From Nitrospirota bacterium (lineage in GTDB: Bacteria; Nitrospirota; JACRHL01): a DNA stretch of 64,000 bases. Where the stretch lies: the NCBI GenBank assembly GCA_016212085.1, contig JACRHL010000006.1:124001-188000 (forward strand), written 5' to 3'. This document shows positions 24,814-34,500 of the stretch, in pieces. The position numbers were made by a program, and so were the translations under genes. The stretch's first letter is position 1. Each line of letters opens with the position of its first letter. The notes below the pieces were generated by a model. That model did no database searches. It was not told where the DNA came from and saw nothing but the letters and a program-made list of their open reading frames with translations.

Positions 24814-26477
24814 ACACCGTCCACGGCAACACCCAGGGCCTGAAGGCCAGCCAGCTGGACGCCCTGAAGCGCCTCTACCGGCGCCGCGTGCCCCCGTCTG
24901 AGGTGGTCACCGCCGAGCTGGCGCGCACCCTGTGCGAGCTGTCCAGGGAGCTGGGGCGGCAGATCGCCGTGCTCATCGACCGCAAGGGTGACGTGCGCTT
25001 CGTCATCCTGGGCAACGACCGGCGCATCCAGTTCCCCGACCTGTCCGCCCACCGGGTGGGACATCGGCGTTTGCGCGGCCTGCGTTGCGTGCACACCCAC
25101 CTGCGCGAGGAGCCCCTCAACGACGACGACCTGACCGACCTCGCCGGCCTGCGTCTGGACCTCATGGCCGCCATCGGCGTGGGGCCCGACGGCCTGCCCC
25201 GGCGCATCCACATGGCCCACGTGCAGCCGGGGGCGGACACGGGCGGCCCCAATCGGCTGCCGCCGGTGGACGTGCACCACAACGACCTGGTGTTCGACGT
25301 GTTCATCGACGAGCTGGAGGCGCGCCTGTCCCGCGCCCCCAGCGGCCGCGACGTGAAGGACCCCAGGGAGCGGGCGATCCTGGTGAGCGTGAGCACCGAG
25401 ACGCGCGACCAGGCGGAGGACTCCCTGGCGGAGCTGGCCGCCCTGGCCCACGCCAACGAGCTGCTCGTGGTGGACCAGGTGCTGCAACGGCCGCGCCGCA
25501 TCGATCCGCGCTACCTGATGGGGCGCGGCAAGCTGGAGGAGCTGACCGTGCGCGCCATGCAGCTGGAGGCGGACGTGATCCTGTTCGACCAGGAGCTGTC
25601 CCCCTCCCAGATGGAGGCGGTGGCCGCCGCCACGGAGCTGAAGGTGATCGACCGCACCCAGCTCATCCTCGACATCTTCGCGCGGCGCGCCCACAGCGCC
25701 GACGGCAAGGTGCAGGTGGAGCTGGCCCAGCAGCGCTACCGGCTGCCGCGCCTGGGGGCGAGGCAGTCGGCCCTGTCGCGGCTGACCGGCGGCATCGGCG
25801 GGCGCGGCCCCGGCGAGACGCGGCTGGAGATCGACCTGCGCCGCGCCCGCGACCGCATCCGCCGCCTGGAAAAGCAGCTCGACGGGCTGGCCAGGGGCCG
25901 CGCCGAGCGGCGCAAGCGGCGCCTGGGCCGCGACGTGCCCATCGTCAGCGTGGTGGGCTACACCAACGCCGGCAAGTCGACCCTGCTGAACGCCCTCACC
26001 CAAAGCGACACCGTTGCCGAGGACCGGCTGTTCGCCACCCTGGACACGGCCACCCGGCGGCTGCGCTTCCCGGCGGAGCGGGAGATCCTCATCACCGACA
26101 CGGTGGGCTTCATCCGGCGCCTGCCGCCGGACCTGGTGAAGGCCTTCCAGGCCACCCTGGACGAGCTGGCCGACGCGGACCTGCTGCTGCACGTGGTGGA
26201 CATCTCCCACCCCCAGTTCGAGGAGCAGATCCGGGCGGTGAACATCATCCTCACGGACCTGGGGCTGGCCCACATCCCGCAACTGATGGTGCTCAACAAG
26301 GTGGACCGGGTGGACGTGGACACCGCCTGGGCCCTGTGCCGGCGCTTCGAGGCGGTGGCGGTGTCGGCCATCGACCGGGGCACCTTTCCGCCGCTCATGC
26401 ACGCCCTGGAGGCGCGCCTGTGGGGCATGGGGCACGACGTGGGCGGCATCGGCGGAGACCCGTGGCCCGAGAGCTGA
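24810..26477 (+). CDS. hflX: GTPase HflX (ribosome-associated)
   Basis: A 555-residue GTPase that binds the large ribosomal subunit and splits stalled ribosomes. The first roughly 180 residues form an extended N-terminal domain (VLIDRKGDVRFVILGN, HTHLREEPLNDDDLTDLA). The HflX N-domain follows (DPRYLMGRGKLEEL, VDEELSPSQ-type motif as LFDQELSPSQ), then a helical LGARQSALSRLTGGIGGRGPGETRLE segment. The G domain starts near residue 378: VVGYTNAGKSTLL (G1), DTVGFIRRLP (G3), NKVDRV (G4). It is longer than enteric HflX because of the N-terminal extension. GTG 24810 overlaps the previous stop, and the end overlaps miaA by 16 bp. Confidence 0.92.
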   Translation: MNTVHGNTQGLKASQLDALKRLYRRRVPPSEVVTAELARTLCELSRELGRQIAVLIDRKGDVRFVILGNDRRIQFPDLSAHRVGHRRLRGLRCVHTHLREEPLNDDDLTDLAGLRLDLMAAIGVGPDGLPRRIHMAHVQPGADTGGPNRLPPVDVHHNDLVFDVFIDELEARLSRAPSGRDVKDPRERAILVSVSTETRDQAEDSLAELAALAHANELLVVDQVLQRPRRIDPRYLMGRGKLEELTVRAMQLEADVILFDQELSPSQMEAVAAATELKVIDRTQLILDIFARRAHSADGKVQVELAQQRYRLPRLGARQSALSRLTGGIGGRGPGETRLEIDLRRARDRIRRLEKQLDGLARGRAERRKRRLGRDVPIVSVVGYTNAGKSTLLNALTQSDTVAEDRLFATLDTATRRLRFPAEREILITDTVGFIRRLPPDLVKAFQATLDELADADLLLHVVDISHPQFEEQIRAVNIILTDLGLAHIPQLMVLNKVDRVDVDTAWALCRRFEAVAVSAIDRGTFPPLMHALEARLWGMGHDVGGIGGDPWPES

Positions 26478-27421
26478 TCTGCATCTGCGGCCCCACCGGG
26501 GTGGGCAAGACCGACCTGGCCCTGGCCCTGGCCCTGGCGGCGGACGGCGAGATCGTCAACGCCGACTCGCGCCAGCTCTACCGGGGGATGGACATCGGCA
26601 CCGCCAAGCCCACCCCGGAGGAGCGGGCGCGGGTGCCGCACCACCTGATCGACGTGCTCGATCCCGCCGAGCCCTGCTCCGCCGGGCGCTTTGCCCGCAT
26701 GGCCGACGCAGCCATCGCCGCTATCCGCGCCCGCGGGCGGCGGCCCATCGTGGTGGGGGGCACCGGCCTGTATCTGCGCGCCCTGGTGGACGGCATCTGG
26801 GAGGGCCCACGGGCCGATCCGGCCCTGCGCGCGGCCCTGGCGGCGGTCGCGGACCGGAACGGCAGGGGGGAGCCGCACCGCATGCTGGCGCGGCTCGACC
26901 CGGCCTCCGCCGCCGCCATCCACCCCAACGACGTTCATAAGACCATCCGCGCCCTGGAGATCACCCTGCTGTGCGGCGAGCCGGCATCGTCCCTGCGCGC
27001 CCGCCACGGATTTCCGGGGCGTCATGGTGCCGCCTGGTTCGGCCTTACCCGGCCCCGCGCCGAGCTGTACGACCGCATCGACCGGCGCGTGGAGGCGATG
27101 ATCGCCGCCGGCTGGGTGGACGAGGTGCGCCGCCTGCTGGCCGCCGGAATCCCTTTGGACGCCCCCGGCATGAACGCCCTGGGGTATGCGGAAATCGCCC
27201 GCCATGTGCACGGCGAATGGCCGCTTGCGGCCGCCATCCAGGCGGTCCAGATGGCCAGCCGGCGGTACGCCAAGCGTCAATTTACTTGGTTCCGGAAAGA
27301 TGCTAGACTCCTTTGGCTTGACGTGTCTGGTGCTTCCCCGCCGGACCTGGTAGCCAGTGTGTTGAATGGCGCTAAGCAAGGAGAATCGCGTGTCGATGTC
27401 ACAATATCCGAGGCGCCGTGA
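26462..27421 (+). CDS. miaA: tRNA dimethylallyltransferase
   Basis: A 319-residue enzyme that adds a dimethylallyl group to A37 of tRNAs reading UNN codons. P-loop GPTGVGKT is near residue 10. NADSRQLYRGMDIGTAKP, HHLIDVLDP, VVGGTGLYLRALVDG and NDVHKTIRALEI all match the family. The C-terminal RYAKRQFTWFRK is the tRNA-binding signature. GTG 26462 lies inside the end of hflX. The C-terminus overlaps the start of hfq. The order hflX-miaA-hfq differs from the miaA-hfq-hflX order of enteric bacteria. Confidence 0.94.
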   Translation: MARELICICGPTGVGKTDLALALALAADGEIVNADSRQLYRGMDIGTAKPTPEERARVPHHLIDVLDPAEPCSAGRFARMADAAIAAIRARGRRPIVVGGTGLYLRALVDGIWEGPRADPALRAALAAVADRNGRGEPHRMLARLDPASAAAIHPNDVHKTIRALEITLLCGEPASSLRARHGFPGRHGAAWFGLTRPRAELYDRIDRRVEAMIAAGWVDEVRRLLAAGIPLDAPGMNALGYAEIARHVHGEWPLAAAIQAVQMASRRYAKRQFTWFRKDARLLWLDVSGASPPDLVASVLNGAKQGESRVDVTISEAP

Positions 27422-27728
27422 GAACGTCGGCAAGTCCCACGCCAACCTTCAGGACCTGTTCCTGAACCAGATGCGCCGCGACAAGGTTCCGTGCGACGTG
27501 CACCTGACCAACGGCTCCACCGTGTCCGGCATCATCCGCGGGTTCGACAACTTCGCGGTGCTGGTGCGCTACACCGAGGGCACCGGCCAGGAGCTCATCT
27601 ACAAGCACTCCATCTCCAGCATCGCCCCCCTCATCGACGTGGACCCCATCCCCGACGTGGAGCCGCGCATGCAGAGCTTTGGCGAGACCGGCAGCGGGCA
27701 GCGCTACAACCCGCTGGACGACATCTAG
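27390..27728 (+). CDS. hfq: RNA chaperone Hfq
   Basis: An Sm-like hexameric RNA chaperone that pairs small RNAs with mRNAs. I choose GTG 27390 because AGGAG at 27379-27383 is correctly spaced. ATG 27396 and ATG 27366 are alternatives. The Sm1 region is LQDLFLNQMRRDKVPCDVHL, followed by GSTVSGIIRGFDNFAVLV, and Sm2 is the conserved IYKHSISSIAP. Before the Sm fold is a basic N-terminal extension (QYPRRRENVGKS). After it is an acidic/polar tail of about 35 residues ending NPLDDI. The gene starts within miaA. A strong terminator follows. Confidence 0.9.
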   Translation: MSMSQYPRRRENVGKSHANLQDLFLNQMRRDKVPCDVHLTNGSTVSGIIRGFDNFAVLVRYTEGTGQELIYKHSISSIAPLIDVDPIPDVEPRMQSFGETGSGQRYNPLDDI

Positions 27729-27771
27729 CGTCCCGTTCGGCCCGTGCGCCCATGGGCCCGCTTTTTCAAAG

Positions 27772-27808
27772 GGGGGCAGGCGACCCACCGGCGCCTGCCC
27801 CCTTTTTT
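27772..27808 (+). terminator. rho-independent terminator after hfq
   Basis: Stem GGGGGCAGGCG (27772-27782) pairs with CGCCTGCCCCC (27792-27802), followed by six T residues. It lies 44 bp past the hfq stop and 31 bp before the next start codon. Confidence 0.93.
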
Positions 27809-27838
27809 CGTTCACGATCCAGTTGAGAGGTTGAGGGC

Positions 27839-28690
27839 ATGATCGGCATCATCGGCGGCAGCGGCCTGTACGACATCGAGGGCTTCACGGACCAGAAGGA
27901 GGTGGCGGTTTCGACCCCCTTCGGCGATCCGTCCGATCCGCTGGTGGTGGGCAACCTGGCGGGGCGGAAGGTGGCCTTTCTGGCGCGCCACGGCAAGGGG
28001 CACCGCCTCACCCCCACCGAGATCAACTTCCGCGCCAACATCTACGCCATGAAGGCCGTCGGCGTGACACGCATCCTGAGCGTGTCGGCCGTGGGCAGCA
28101 TGAAGGAGCATCTGGTGCCCGGCCACATGGTGGTGGTGGACCAGTTCTACGACAACACCAAGCACCGCGTCAGCACCTTCTTCGGCGAGGGGGCGGTGGG
28201 CCACGTGGCGCTGGCGCACCCCATCTGCGCGGAGCTGGCCGCCACCTTCGTCAAGGGGGCCAGGGCCGCCGGGGCCACCGTGCACGCGGGCGGCACCTAC
28301 ATCTGCATCGAGGGGCCCCAGTTCTCCACCCTGGCCGAGTCGCGCATCTACCGCGCATGGGGGGTGGACGTGATCGGCATGACCAACGTGACCGAGGCCA
28401 AGCTGGCCCGCGAGGCGGGCCTGTGCTACGCCACCCTGGCCATGGTGACCGACTACGACTGCTGGCACCCGGAGCACGACGCGGTGACCACCGAGGCGGT
28501 GATCGCCGTGCTGCTGCAAAACGTGGCCACCTCCAAGGCGGTGATCCGCGCAACCCTGGCCGGGATGCCCGAAAAACCCGCCTGCCGCTGCGCGGAGGCG
28601 GCAAAAAATGCCATCATCTCGGCCCGGGACAATATCCCCGCCGCCACCCGCGAGAAGCTGCGGACCCTCGTGGGCGGGGCGCTGGACTAG
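27839..28690 (+). CDS. mtnP: S-methyl-5'-thioadenosine phosphorylase
   Basis: A 283-residue phosphorylase that cleaves methylthioadenosine to adenine and methylthioribose-1-phosphate in methionine salvage. It begins IGIIGGSGLYDIEGF, has the phosphate-binding FLARHGKGHRLTPTEINFRAN, the middle YICIEGPQFSTLAES, and GMTNVTEAKLAREAGLCYATLAMVTDYDCW, all diagnostic of the MTAP subfamily of purine nucleoside phosphorylases. AGAGGTTGAGGGC precedes the ATG. The gene is transcriptionally isolated by the upstream terminator. Some members prefer methylthioinosine; the motifs here fit MTA best. Confidence 0.92.
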   Translation: MIGIIGGSGLYDIEGFTDQKEVAVSTPFGDPSDPLVVGNLAGRKVAFLARHGKGHRLTPTEINFRANIYAMKAVGVTRILSVSAVGSMKEHLVPGHMVVVDQFYDNTKHRVSTFFGEGAVGHVALAHPICAELAATFVKGARAAGATVHAGGTYICIEGPQFSTLAESRIYRAWGVDVIGMTNVTEAKLAREAGLCYATLAMVTDYDCWHPEHDAVTTEAVIAVLLQNVATSKAVIRATLAGMPEKPACRCAEAAKNAIISARDNIPAATREKLRTLVGGALD

Positions 28691-28820
28691 CGGGGTGTTG
28701 AAAAAGCCCACCCGTTGGCTTTGCCGGCTCGAAACCGGAAAATCGCGGTTTTTCATGGGCCTGGCCGTTTCCGGGGGGTGCCCGTCGGCGCCCGCCACTG
28801 GGTCGTAAGGAGGCGACACC

Positions 28821-29573
28821 ATGCGCATACTGGCAACCATCGTGGCGGCCGTCCTGCTTACCGGCTGCGCCACCGCCGCCAAGCGGCAGGAGGTCCAGAA
28901 CCAGGTGGACTTCCATTACCGCATGGGCATGGCGCATCTCCAGGACAACGCCTTCCAGGAGGCCCTGGTGGAGTTCCGCGAGGCGGAAAAGGCGAACCCG
29001 AAGGACACCAAGGCCCTGTTCGCCATGGGCCACGCCCACTATTCCCAGGGGGACTATGCCCAGGCACGGAGCGCCATGGAGCGCGTGCTCGCCATCAACA
29101 AGGGGAACGGCGAGGCCCTCAACTACCTGGGCAACATCCTGGAAAAGCAGGGCGAGACCGACGCCGCGCTGGACGCCTTTTCCCGCGCCGCCCAGATCCC
29201 GGACTACCGCACCCCGCACTTCGCCCTGCACAACCAGGCGCGCATCCTCCTGCAAAAGGGGGAACGCGCCGAGGCGGAGCAGGCGCTGTTGGCGGCCGTG
29301 CGCCGGGTGCCGGAGTATTACCCCGCGCGGGCCGACCTGGCGCGGCTGTACCTGGACGACGGGCGCTGGGCCGATTCCGTGGCGCAGTGGCGCACCTTCA
29401 TCGACCTGCGGCCCGACCTGGCGGAGGCCCACTACCACCTGGGCCGCGCCTACATGGGCCTGAACCAGATCGGGCCGGCGCGCACCGAGCTGAACACCTT
29501 CATCGAGCAGGCCGGCCCGGACGACCCCCTGTATCCGGACGCCCAGGCCCTGCTCGACGACCTGGCGCGTTAG
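28821..29573 (+). CDS. TPR-repeat outer-membrane lipoprotein, PilW/PilF-like
   Basis: A 250-residue lipoprotein starting at ATG 28821 behind TAAGGAGG. The signal peptide ends in a lipobox LLTGC (Cys16). The mature protein is built from about six tetratricopeptide repeats, such as FHYRMGMAHLQDNAFQEAL, TKALFAMGHAHYSQGDYAQA and LNYLGNILEKQGETDAALDA, covering residues 28-245. The lipoprotein-plus-TPR plan is that of PilF/PilW, which helps assemble the type IV pilus secretin. No pilus genes are nearby, so a general protein-protein scaffold is equally possible. A PP0621-like gene follows 10 bp later. Confidence 0.75.
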   Translation: MRILATIVAAVLLTGCATAAKRQEVQNQVDFHYRMGMAHLQDNAFQEALVEFREAEKANPKDTKALFAMGHAHYSQGDYAQARSAMERVLAINKGNGEALNYLGNILEKQGETDAALDAFSRAAQIPDYRTPHFALHNQARILLQKGERAEAEQALLAAVRRVPEYYPARADLARLYLDDGRWADSVAQWRTFIDLRPDLAEAHYHLGRAYMGLNQIGPARTELNTFIEQAGPDDPLYPDAQALLDDLAR

Positions 29574-29583
29574 GGGCGGCGCC

Positions 29584-29832
29584 GTGCGCCTGATCGTCCT
29601 GGGCCTGTTGCTGGTGGGCACCCTGTGGCTGATCCGCCAGGCCCTGCGCGACCGCCGGCGCCAGGGTGGCGGGCAGGGGCGCGCCGAGGGCGGCGCCGAG
29701 GCCCACCTGGTGCCGTGCGCCGTGTGCCACACCTTCATCCCCCGGGACGGCGCCATCACCCTGAAGGACGGCGCCGAGACCCGCCACTTTTGCAGCGAGC
29801 GCTGCGCCAGCGTGTTCCGCGACGAGCACTGA
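29584..29832 (+). CDS. PP0621-like membrane-anchored zinc-ribbon protein
   Basis: An 82-residue protein from GTG 29584. Residues 3-19 form one N-terminal TM helix, followed by an Arg/Gly-rich linker. The C-terminal domain has two Cys pairs, CAVC (45, 48) and CSERC (70, 74), arranged as a zinc ribbon in the MYM/TRASH style with an FIPRDGA motif between them. This layout matches the small PP0621 family of proteobacteria. Function unknown. It follows the TPR lipoprotein by 10 bp and is probably in the same transcript. Confidence 0.75.
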   Translation: MRLIVLGLLLVGTLWLIRQALRDRRRQGGGQGRAEGGAEAHLVPCAVCHTFIPRDGAITLKDGAETRHFCSERCASVFRDEH

Positions 29833-29982
29833 AGCGGTGAAATTCGGCCTCCCCACGGTGGGCCGGATGGGTTAAAATAAGGGCTTCTTTCCGTTACGAC
29901 CCTCCGGCGGCCGGGCGCGGCGCCTCAGGCTGTTTTCCGGGTATTGCGCGTCCTGCCCCTGTTTTGTACCAAAGAGGCGACC

Positions 29983-30630
29983 ATGAAATTCTTCCTCGAC
30001 ACGGCGGTGGTGGACGAGATCCGCGAGGGCGTCTCCTATGGCCTGGTGGACGGCGTGACCACCAACCCCTCCCTGATCGCCAAGAGCGGGCGCGACTTCC
30101 GCGAGGTGATCGCCGAGATCTGCACCCTCGTCGACGGCCCCATCAGCGCCGAGGTGGTTTCCACCGACGCGGAGGGCATGCTCTCCGAAGGGCGCGCGCT
30201 GGCCAAGATCCACGACAACATCGTGGTCAAGGTGCCCATGATCGCCGAGGGCCTCAAGGCCACCCGCCGCTTCGCCGCCGAGGGCATCAAGACCAACGTC
30301 ACCCTCATCTTCTCCCCCTCCCAGGCGTTGTTGGCCGCCAAGGCCGGCGCCAGCTTCGTGTCCCCCTTCGTGGGGCGGCTGGACGACATCAGCCACGTGG
30401 GCATGGGCCTGGTGGAGGAGATTCTCGACATCTTCGGCAACTACGACATCGACGCCGAGGTGATCGTCGCCAGCATCCGTAACCCCCTGCACGTGGTGGA
30501 CGCCGCGCGCATGGGGGCGCACATCGGCACCATGCCGCTGGGGGTGATGAAGCAGCTCATGCGCCACCCCCTCACCGACATCGGCCTGCAACAGTTCCTG
30601 AAGGACTGGGAGAGCGTGCCCAAGCGCTGA
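29983..30630 (+). CDS. transaldolase / fructose-6-phosphate aldolase
   Basis: A 215-residue class I aldolase of the small (TalC/FSA-like) type. It starts at ATG 29983 ([16 protein letters not shown]). Family landmarks: [25 protein letters not shown] with the Schiff-base Lys, [31 protein letters not shown] and [16 protein letters not shown]. It transfers dihydroxyacetone units in the non-oxidative pentose phosphate pathway. The residue choice between transaldolase and fructose-6-phosphate aldolase is not decided by eye. The three DsrE-like genes begin 5 bp after its stop, probably in the same operon. Confidence 0.9.
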   Translation: MKFFLDTAVVDEIREGVSYGLVDGVTTNPSLIAKSGRDFREVIAEICTLVDGPISAEVVSTDAEGMLSEGRALAKIHDNIVVKVPMIAEGLKATRRFAAEGIKTNVTLIFSPSQALLAAKAGASFVSPFVGRLDDISHVGMGLVEEILDIFGNYDIDAEVIVASIRNPLHVVDAARMGAHIGTMPLGVMKQLMRHPLTDIGLQQFLKDWESVPKR

Positions 30631-30635
30631 CACCC

Positions 30636-30956
30636 ATGGGCGAGCTGGCCGGCAAGAAACTGGGCATCCTGATGGCCACCCACCCGGAGCGCGGCGACCT
30701 GGCGCGCGTGGGGGCGCTGGCGGACGCGGCCCTGGAGCAGGGGGCCGACTGCTACCTGTACCTGATCGACGAGGGCACCCGCGCCTATGGCGACCCCGCC
30801 CTGAAGGCCCTGCAAGGGCGCGGCTTGAAACTGTTCGTGTGCGCCTACGGCGGCCTGCAACGGGGCGTGCAGCCGGACGAGGGGGCGGTGTTCGGCGGCC
30901 TGTCGGTGCTGGGGGGCATCCTGGAAGGGTGCGACCGCTTCGTGAGCTTCGGTTAG
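30636..30956 (+). CDS. DsrE-family sulfur-carrier-like protein (subunit with conserved Cys)
   Basis: A 106-residue protein, ATG 30636, 5 bp after the transaldolase. It has the DsrE/TusD fold pattern: KKLGILMATHPERGD at strand 1, ADAALEQGADCYLYLIDEG, and KLFVCAYGGLQRGV, where the Cys corresponds to the active-site Cys of DsrE/TusD. In that family the cysteine accepts persulfide sulfur. It is followed by a second DsrE-like and a DsrH-like gene, the same trio pattern as TusD-TusC-TusB or DsrE-F-H. It may be a sulfur relay for tRNA thiolation or for sulfur metabolism. Confidence 0.72.
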   Translation: MGELAGKKLGILMATHPERGDLARVGALADAALEQGADCYLYLIDEGTRAYGDPALKALQGRGLKLFVCAYGGLQRGVQPDEGAVFGGLSVLGGILEGCDRFVSFG

Positions 30957-30960
30957 GGCC

Positions 30961-31326
30961 ATGACCGCAACGCCCGACAAACCCACATTGATGGTGGTCA
31001 TCTACGCCGACCCGGAGGCGAACGGCGCCGCCGCCGAGGCGCTGCGCATGGCCATGGGCCTGGGCACCGGCAACCGCACCCTGAGCATGGTGCTCATGGG
31101 CCCCGCCGCCCGGGTGCTGGGTGACGACCTGGACGACCTGGTGGACGGCGAGATGATCGAGAACCACCTGGACGTGTTCGCCGACTGGGAAACCCCCTTC
31201 CACGTGGAGCGCGCCGCCATGGAGCGCTACGACCTGAGCGGTTCCCCGGTGGGCGTGATCCCCGTGGACACCGACGGCCTGGCGCGCATGATGGCCGATG
31301 CCCAGCAGGTGATGGTGGTCCGGTGA
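30961..31326 (+). CDS. DsrE/DsrF-like protein
   Basis: A 121-residue protein from ATG 30961, 4 bp after the preceding DsrE-like gene. The fold pattern is again DsrE-like: LMVVIYADPEANGAAAEALRMAMGLG, then LSMVLMGPAARVLGDDLDDLVD. It has no cysteine, so like DsrF/TusC it would be a structural partner, not a sulfur acceptor. Its stop overlaps the GTG start of the DsrH-like gene, indicating stoichiometric expression. The length is close to TusC. Confidence 0.68.
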   Translation: MTATPDKPTLMVVIYADPEANGAAAEALRMAMGLGTGNRTLSMVLMGPAARVLGDDLDDLVDGEMIENHLDVFADWETPFHVERAAMERYDLSGSPVGVIPVDTDGLARMMADAQQVMVVR

Positions 31327-31571
31327 GCCTGCTGCACATCCTGCGTTCCGAAAACTGTGCCGATGCCCTGGCGGTGATCCGCGCCCAGGCCGAGGCCGGG
31401 GTGAAGCTGGCCGTGGTGCTGGAGGGGAGCCGGGAGGCGCCCGCCGGGGTGCCCGTCTATTTCCTGGGGGCCGACGCGGCCCCGGGTGCCACCCCTCCGG
31501 GGACGGAGCCCATCGACTGGGCCGGGGTGGCGCGGCTGATCTTCGCCGCCGATACCGTCGTCACCTGGTAA
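31323..31571 (+). CDS. DsrH/TusB-like protein
   Basis: An 82-residue protein from GTG 31323, overlapping the previous stop by 4 bp. It starts SLLHILRSENCADALAVI, similar to the LH.L..S opening of DsrH/TusB, and ends in IDWAGVARLIFAADTVVTW. One Cys is present near the N-terminus (Cys12). The order E, F, H and the overlaps argue for a heteromeric sulfur-relay complex. The individual similarity of this smallest member is weak, and position carries much of the call. Confidence 0.6.
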   Translation: MSLLHILRSENCADALAVIRAQAEAGVKLAVVLEGSREAPAGVPVYFLGADAAPGATPPGTEPIDWAGVARLIFAADTVVTW

Positions 31572-31598
31572 CCCGGAAGTCCTGACCCGGGAAGGATG

Positions 31599-34500
31599 TC
31601 AGGGCCGCGCCGGCCCGGCACGCCGCTGCATGGCGGCCACCTGGCGCGCCACGTCCGCCGCCCACGGCTCGGCGGGGTCGATGGCGTTGACGTGCATGGC
31701 CACCCGCATCGCCTCCTCCATCCGCCCCTGGCGCACCAGGATCTTGCCGTAGCGCGCCAGCACGGCGGCATCCTCCGGGGCGCGTTCGGCGGCGGCGGCG
31801 TAGTGCTCCAGCGCCGCGTCGTAGTGCCCCTGGCGCTCGGCGGCCAGCCCCATGTTGAAGTGGGGCTCGTGGCGCTTCGGGGCCACCTGGGTGGCATGGG
31901 TCCAGACGCGGATGGCCTGGTCGAAGTGTTGGGCGCCGTAATGGGCGCGGCCCAGGTTCAGGTACACGTCCACGGTGGCGGAGAGGGCCAGGCAGCGCTC
32001 CAGGGTTTCCACCGCGTGCCCCCACCGTTCCAACTCCACCAGGGCCTCCCCCAGGCGGGCGCAGGCTTGCGGGGAGGCCGGCGCGGCGGCGAAGGCGGCC
32101 TCGCGGCGCTTCAGCCAGTCGTCCGCCAGGAAGCGCACCTCGCCGGCGGCCCGGGCCACCTCGGCCCCGCCGAAATCGCGCAAGGCGTGGCCGTAAAGGC
32201 CCAGGGCCGCGCCGAAACGGCGGGTGTCCGCCGCCAGGTCCGCCCGGAGCAGCATGTCGGACAGGGCGTAACGGCGCGCCATCTGCTCCAGGGCCGCTGG
32301 CGGCGCGTTCACCAGGCGCGGCGCCACCGGCTGGCGGACGGAAAGGAGGGTTGCCAGCACCGCCGGGGCGTGCTCCTCCTGGGGCAGGAACTCCAGGGGG
32401 TTGTGGTCGTCCCGCAGCACCGGGGCGCCGTTCACGTAGGCGCGGATGCCGTCGGCGTCGGTCACGAAGGCGTCCAGCAGTTGCACCGGGCCGTGCACGC
32501 CGTAGGCGCCCATGGCGGCCCGCACGGAGGGGTGCGCCATCTTGCCGGCGATGGCGGCAAAGTCCAGCGGCAGCGGCTCCAGGCTGCCCACCACCATCAG
32601 GTTGTTGTTGCCCCGGGCAAAACCGCCGAAGTTCTGCGAGAACCACAGGGTGGTGTGGGGGAAGGCGTCCACGAAGGTGGCCAGGATGCGCTTGAACTCC
32701 GCCTCGCGCACGCCGTTCAGGGGCGTCCACTGCACCACCACGCCGCCGGGGGCCAGGCGGCGCTTCACCAGATTGTAATACTCACTGCCGTACATGCCCG
32801 CGTTGCCCGCGTTGTGCTTGGGGTGGATGACGCCGGTGACGATCACGTCGTACCGGTCGCCGGCGGTGAGCATGAAGTTCCTGCCGTCCTCCACGGTCAC
32901 GCGCAGCTTGGGAAAGCTGAGCACGTCGTGGTTGTAGTCCTTGAATTGGGCGGCCACCTCCACGATGGCGGGGCTGATCTCCACCACGTCCAGCGTGTCC
33001 AGGTCGTACAGCGGGTCGAAGGGCACGGCGCCGCCGGCGGTCATGCCGCCGCCCAGGGCGACCATCAGCACCTTCTTGGGGTGGGGGTGCAGGAGCAGGC
33101 CCAGCTGCGACAGCAGGTTGTGCACGCGCAGCCCCATGACCGAGGTCTTGGCCTGGTTCTGGCCGTCGATCTTGTAGGACATGAAGCCCGCGTCCTCGCG
33201 CGTCACCTCCACGATGCCGGCGCTGGTTTCGTTGTAGTAGAGGCTCTCCACCTCGTCCCTGAAGCCCTCGCGGAAGGTGTAGTGCAGCACGGAGAAGAAG
33301 CGCTCGTGGGCGGTGAGCACGAAGAACGCCAACAGCCCCAGGGCCACGGCGCACTGGGCGGCGGTGGCCAGCCGGTTGCCACGCTCCCGCAGCAGCACCA
33401 CGCTGCCCGCCAGCACGCTCAAGGCGCACATGGCCAGGATGCTGCCGTGGATGCCGAACAGGGGGATGGTGGCGAAGGCCGCCAGCACCGAGCCCAATAT
33501 GGCCCCGGCGGTGTTGACGGCAACCATGCGCCCCACGCGGCCGCTCACCGCGTGGCCGTGGCCCACGTACAGCCGCGCCGTGAGCGGCAGCATGGCGCCC
33601 ATGAACAGGGTGGCCGGCAGCATCACCAGGGCCGCCACCAGGAAGCCCGTGGCGGTGCCGGGCATGCCGGTGCGGTTCATGATGGCGCCGAACAGGGGCA
33701 GCGTCAGCAGGCCGGCGGCGCCGATGGCCACCAGGCAGGTGCCCACCGCCCGCGCCGGGGCCGCCATGCGGTCCACCACCCGGCTGACGGCGAACGCCCC
33801 CAGCGACAGGCCGAACAGGAAGGTGCTGAGCATGGTGGCGAAGGCCTGGGTGGTGTTGCCCAGGAAGAACGACAGGCTCTTGGTCCACAGCACCTCCAGC
33901 GCCAGGGCCACCATGCCCGACAGGCCATACAGCCACACGTAGCCGGGGCGGAAGGCGGGATCCTGGGGCGGCGCGTCCGGGTCGGGCCGCGGGTCTTGCG
34001 GGTCCGGCCGCCACGGCTGGTGCACCGGCACCGGTTCCGACACCCGGTGCAGGAGCAGGGCGCATACCGCCACCGCGGCGTTCAGCGCCACCGCCACGTG
34101 CCCGGCGCCGCTGATGCCGAAGGCGCGCATGAGCACGAAACCGCTGGCCCAGGCGCCGGCCATGGCGCCCAGGGTGTTGATGCCGTACAGGGTGCCCAGG
34201 CGGCCGCCCACGGCGCCCTTCTCGCGCACGGCGTAGCGGGCCAGCACGGGCAGGGTGGCACCCATCAGGAAGGTGGGGACGACGAGCACCAGGAACGCCA
34301 CCACGAAGCGTGCCGCGCCGATCAGCCCCGCGTGGCCCGAGAAGCCCGCGTGCAGGGCGGCATAGCCATCGAGCAGCAGTTCGAAGGTGCCGGGGATGGC
34401 CAGGGCGCAGGCGCCGATGCCCAGCTCCAGCAGGGCGTAGACCTTGAGCGGGTCGGTGCGCCGGTCCGCCCAGCGCCCCAGGGCCAGGGAGCCCAGCGCC

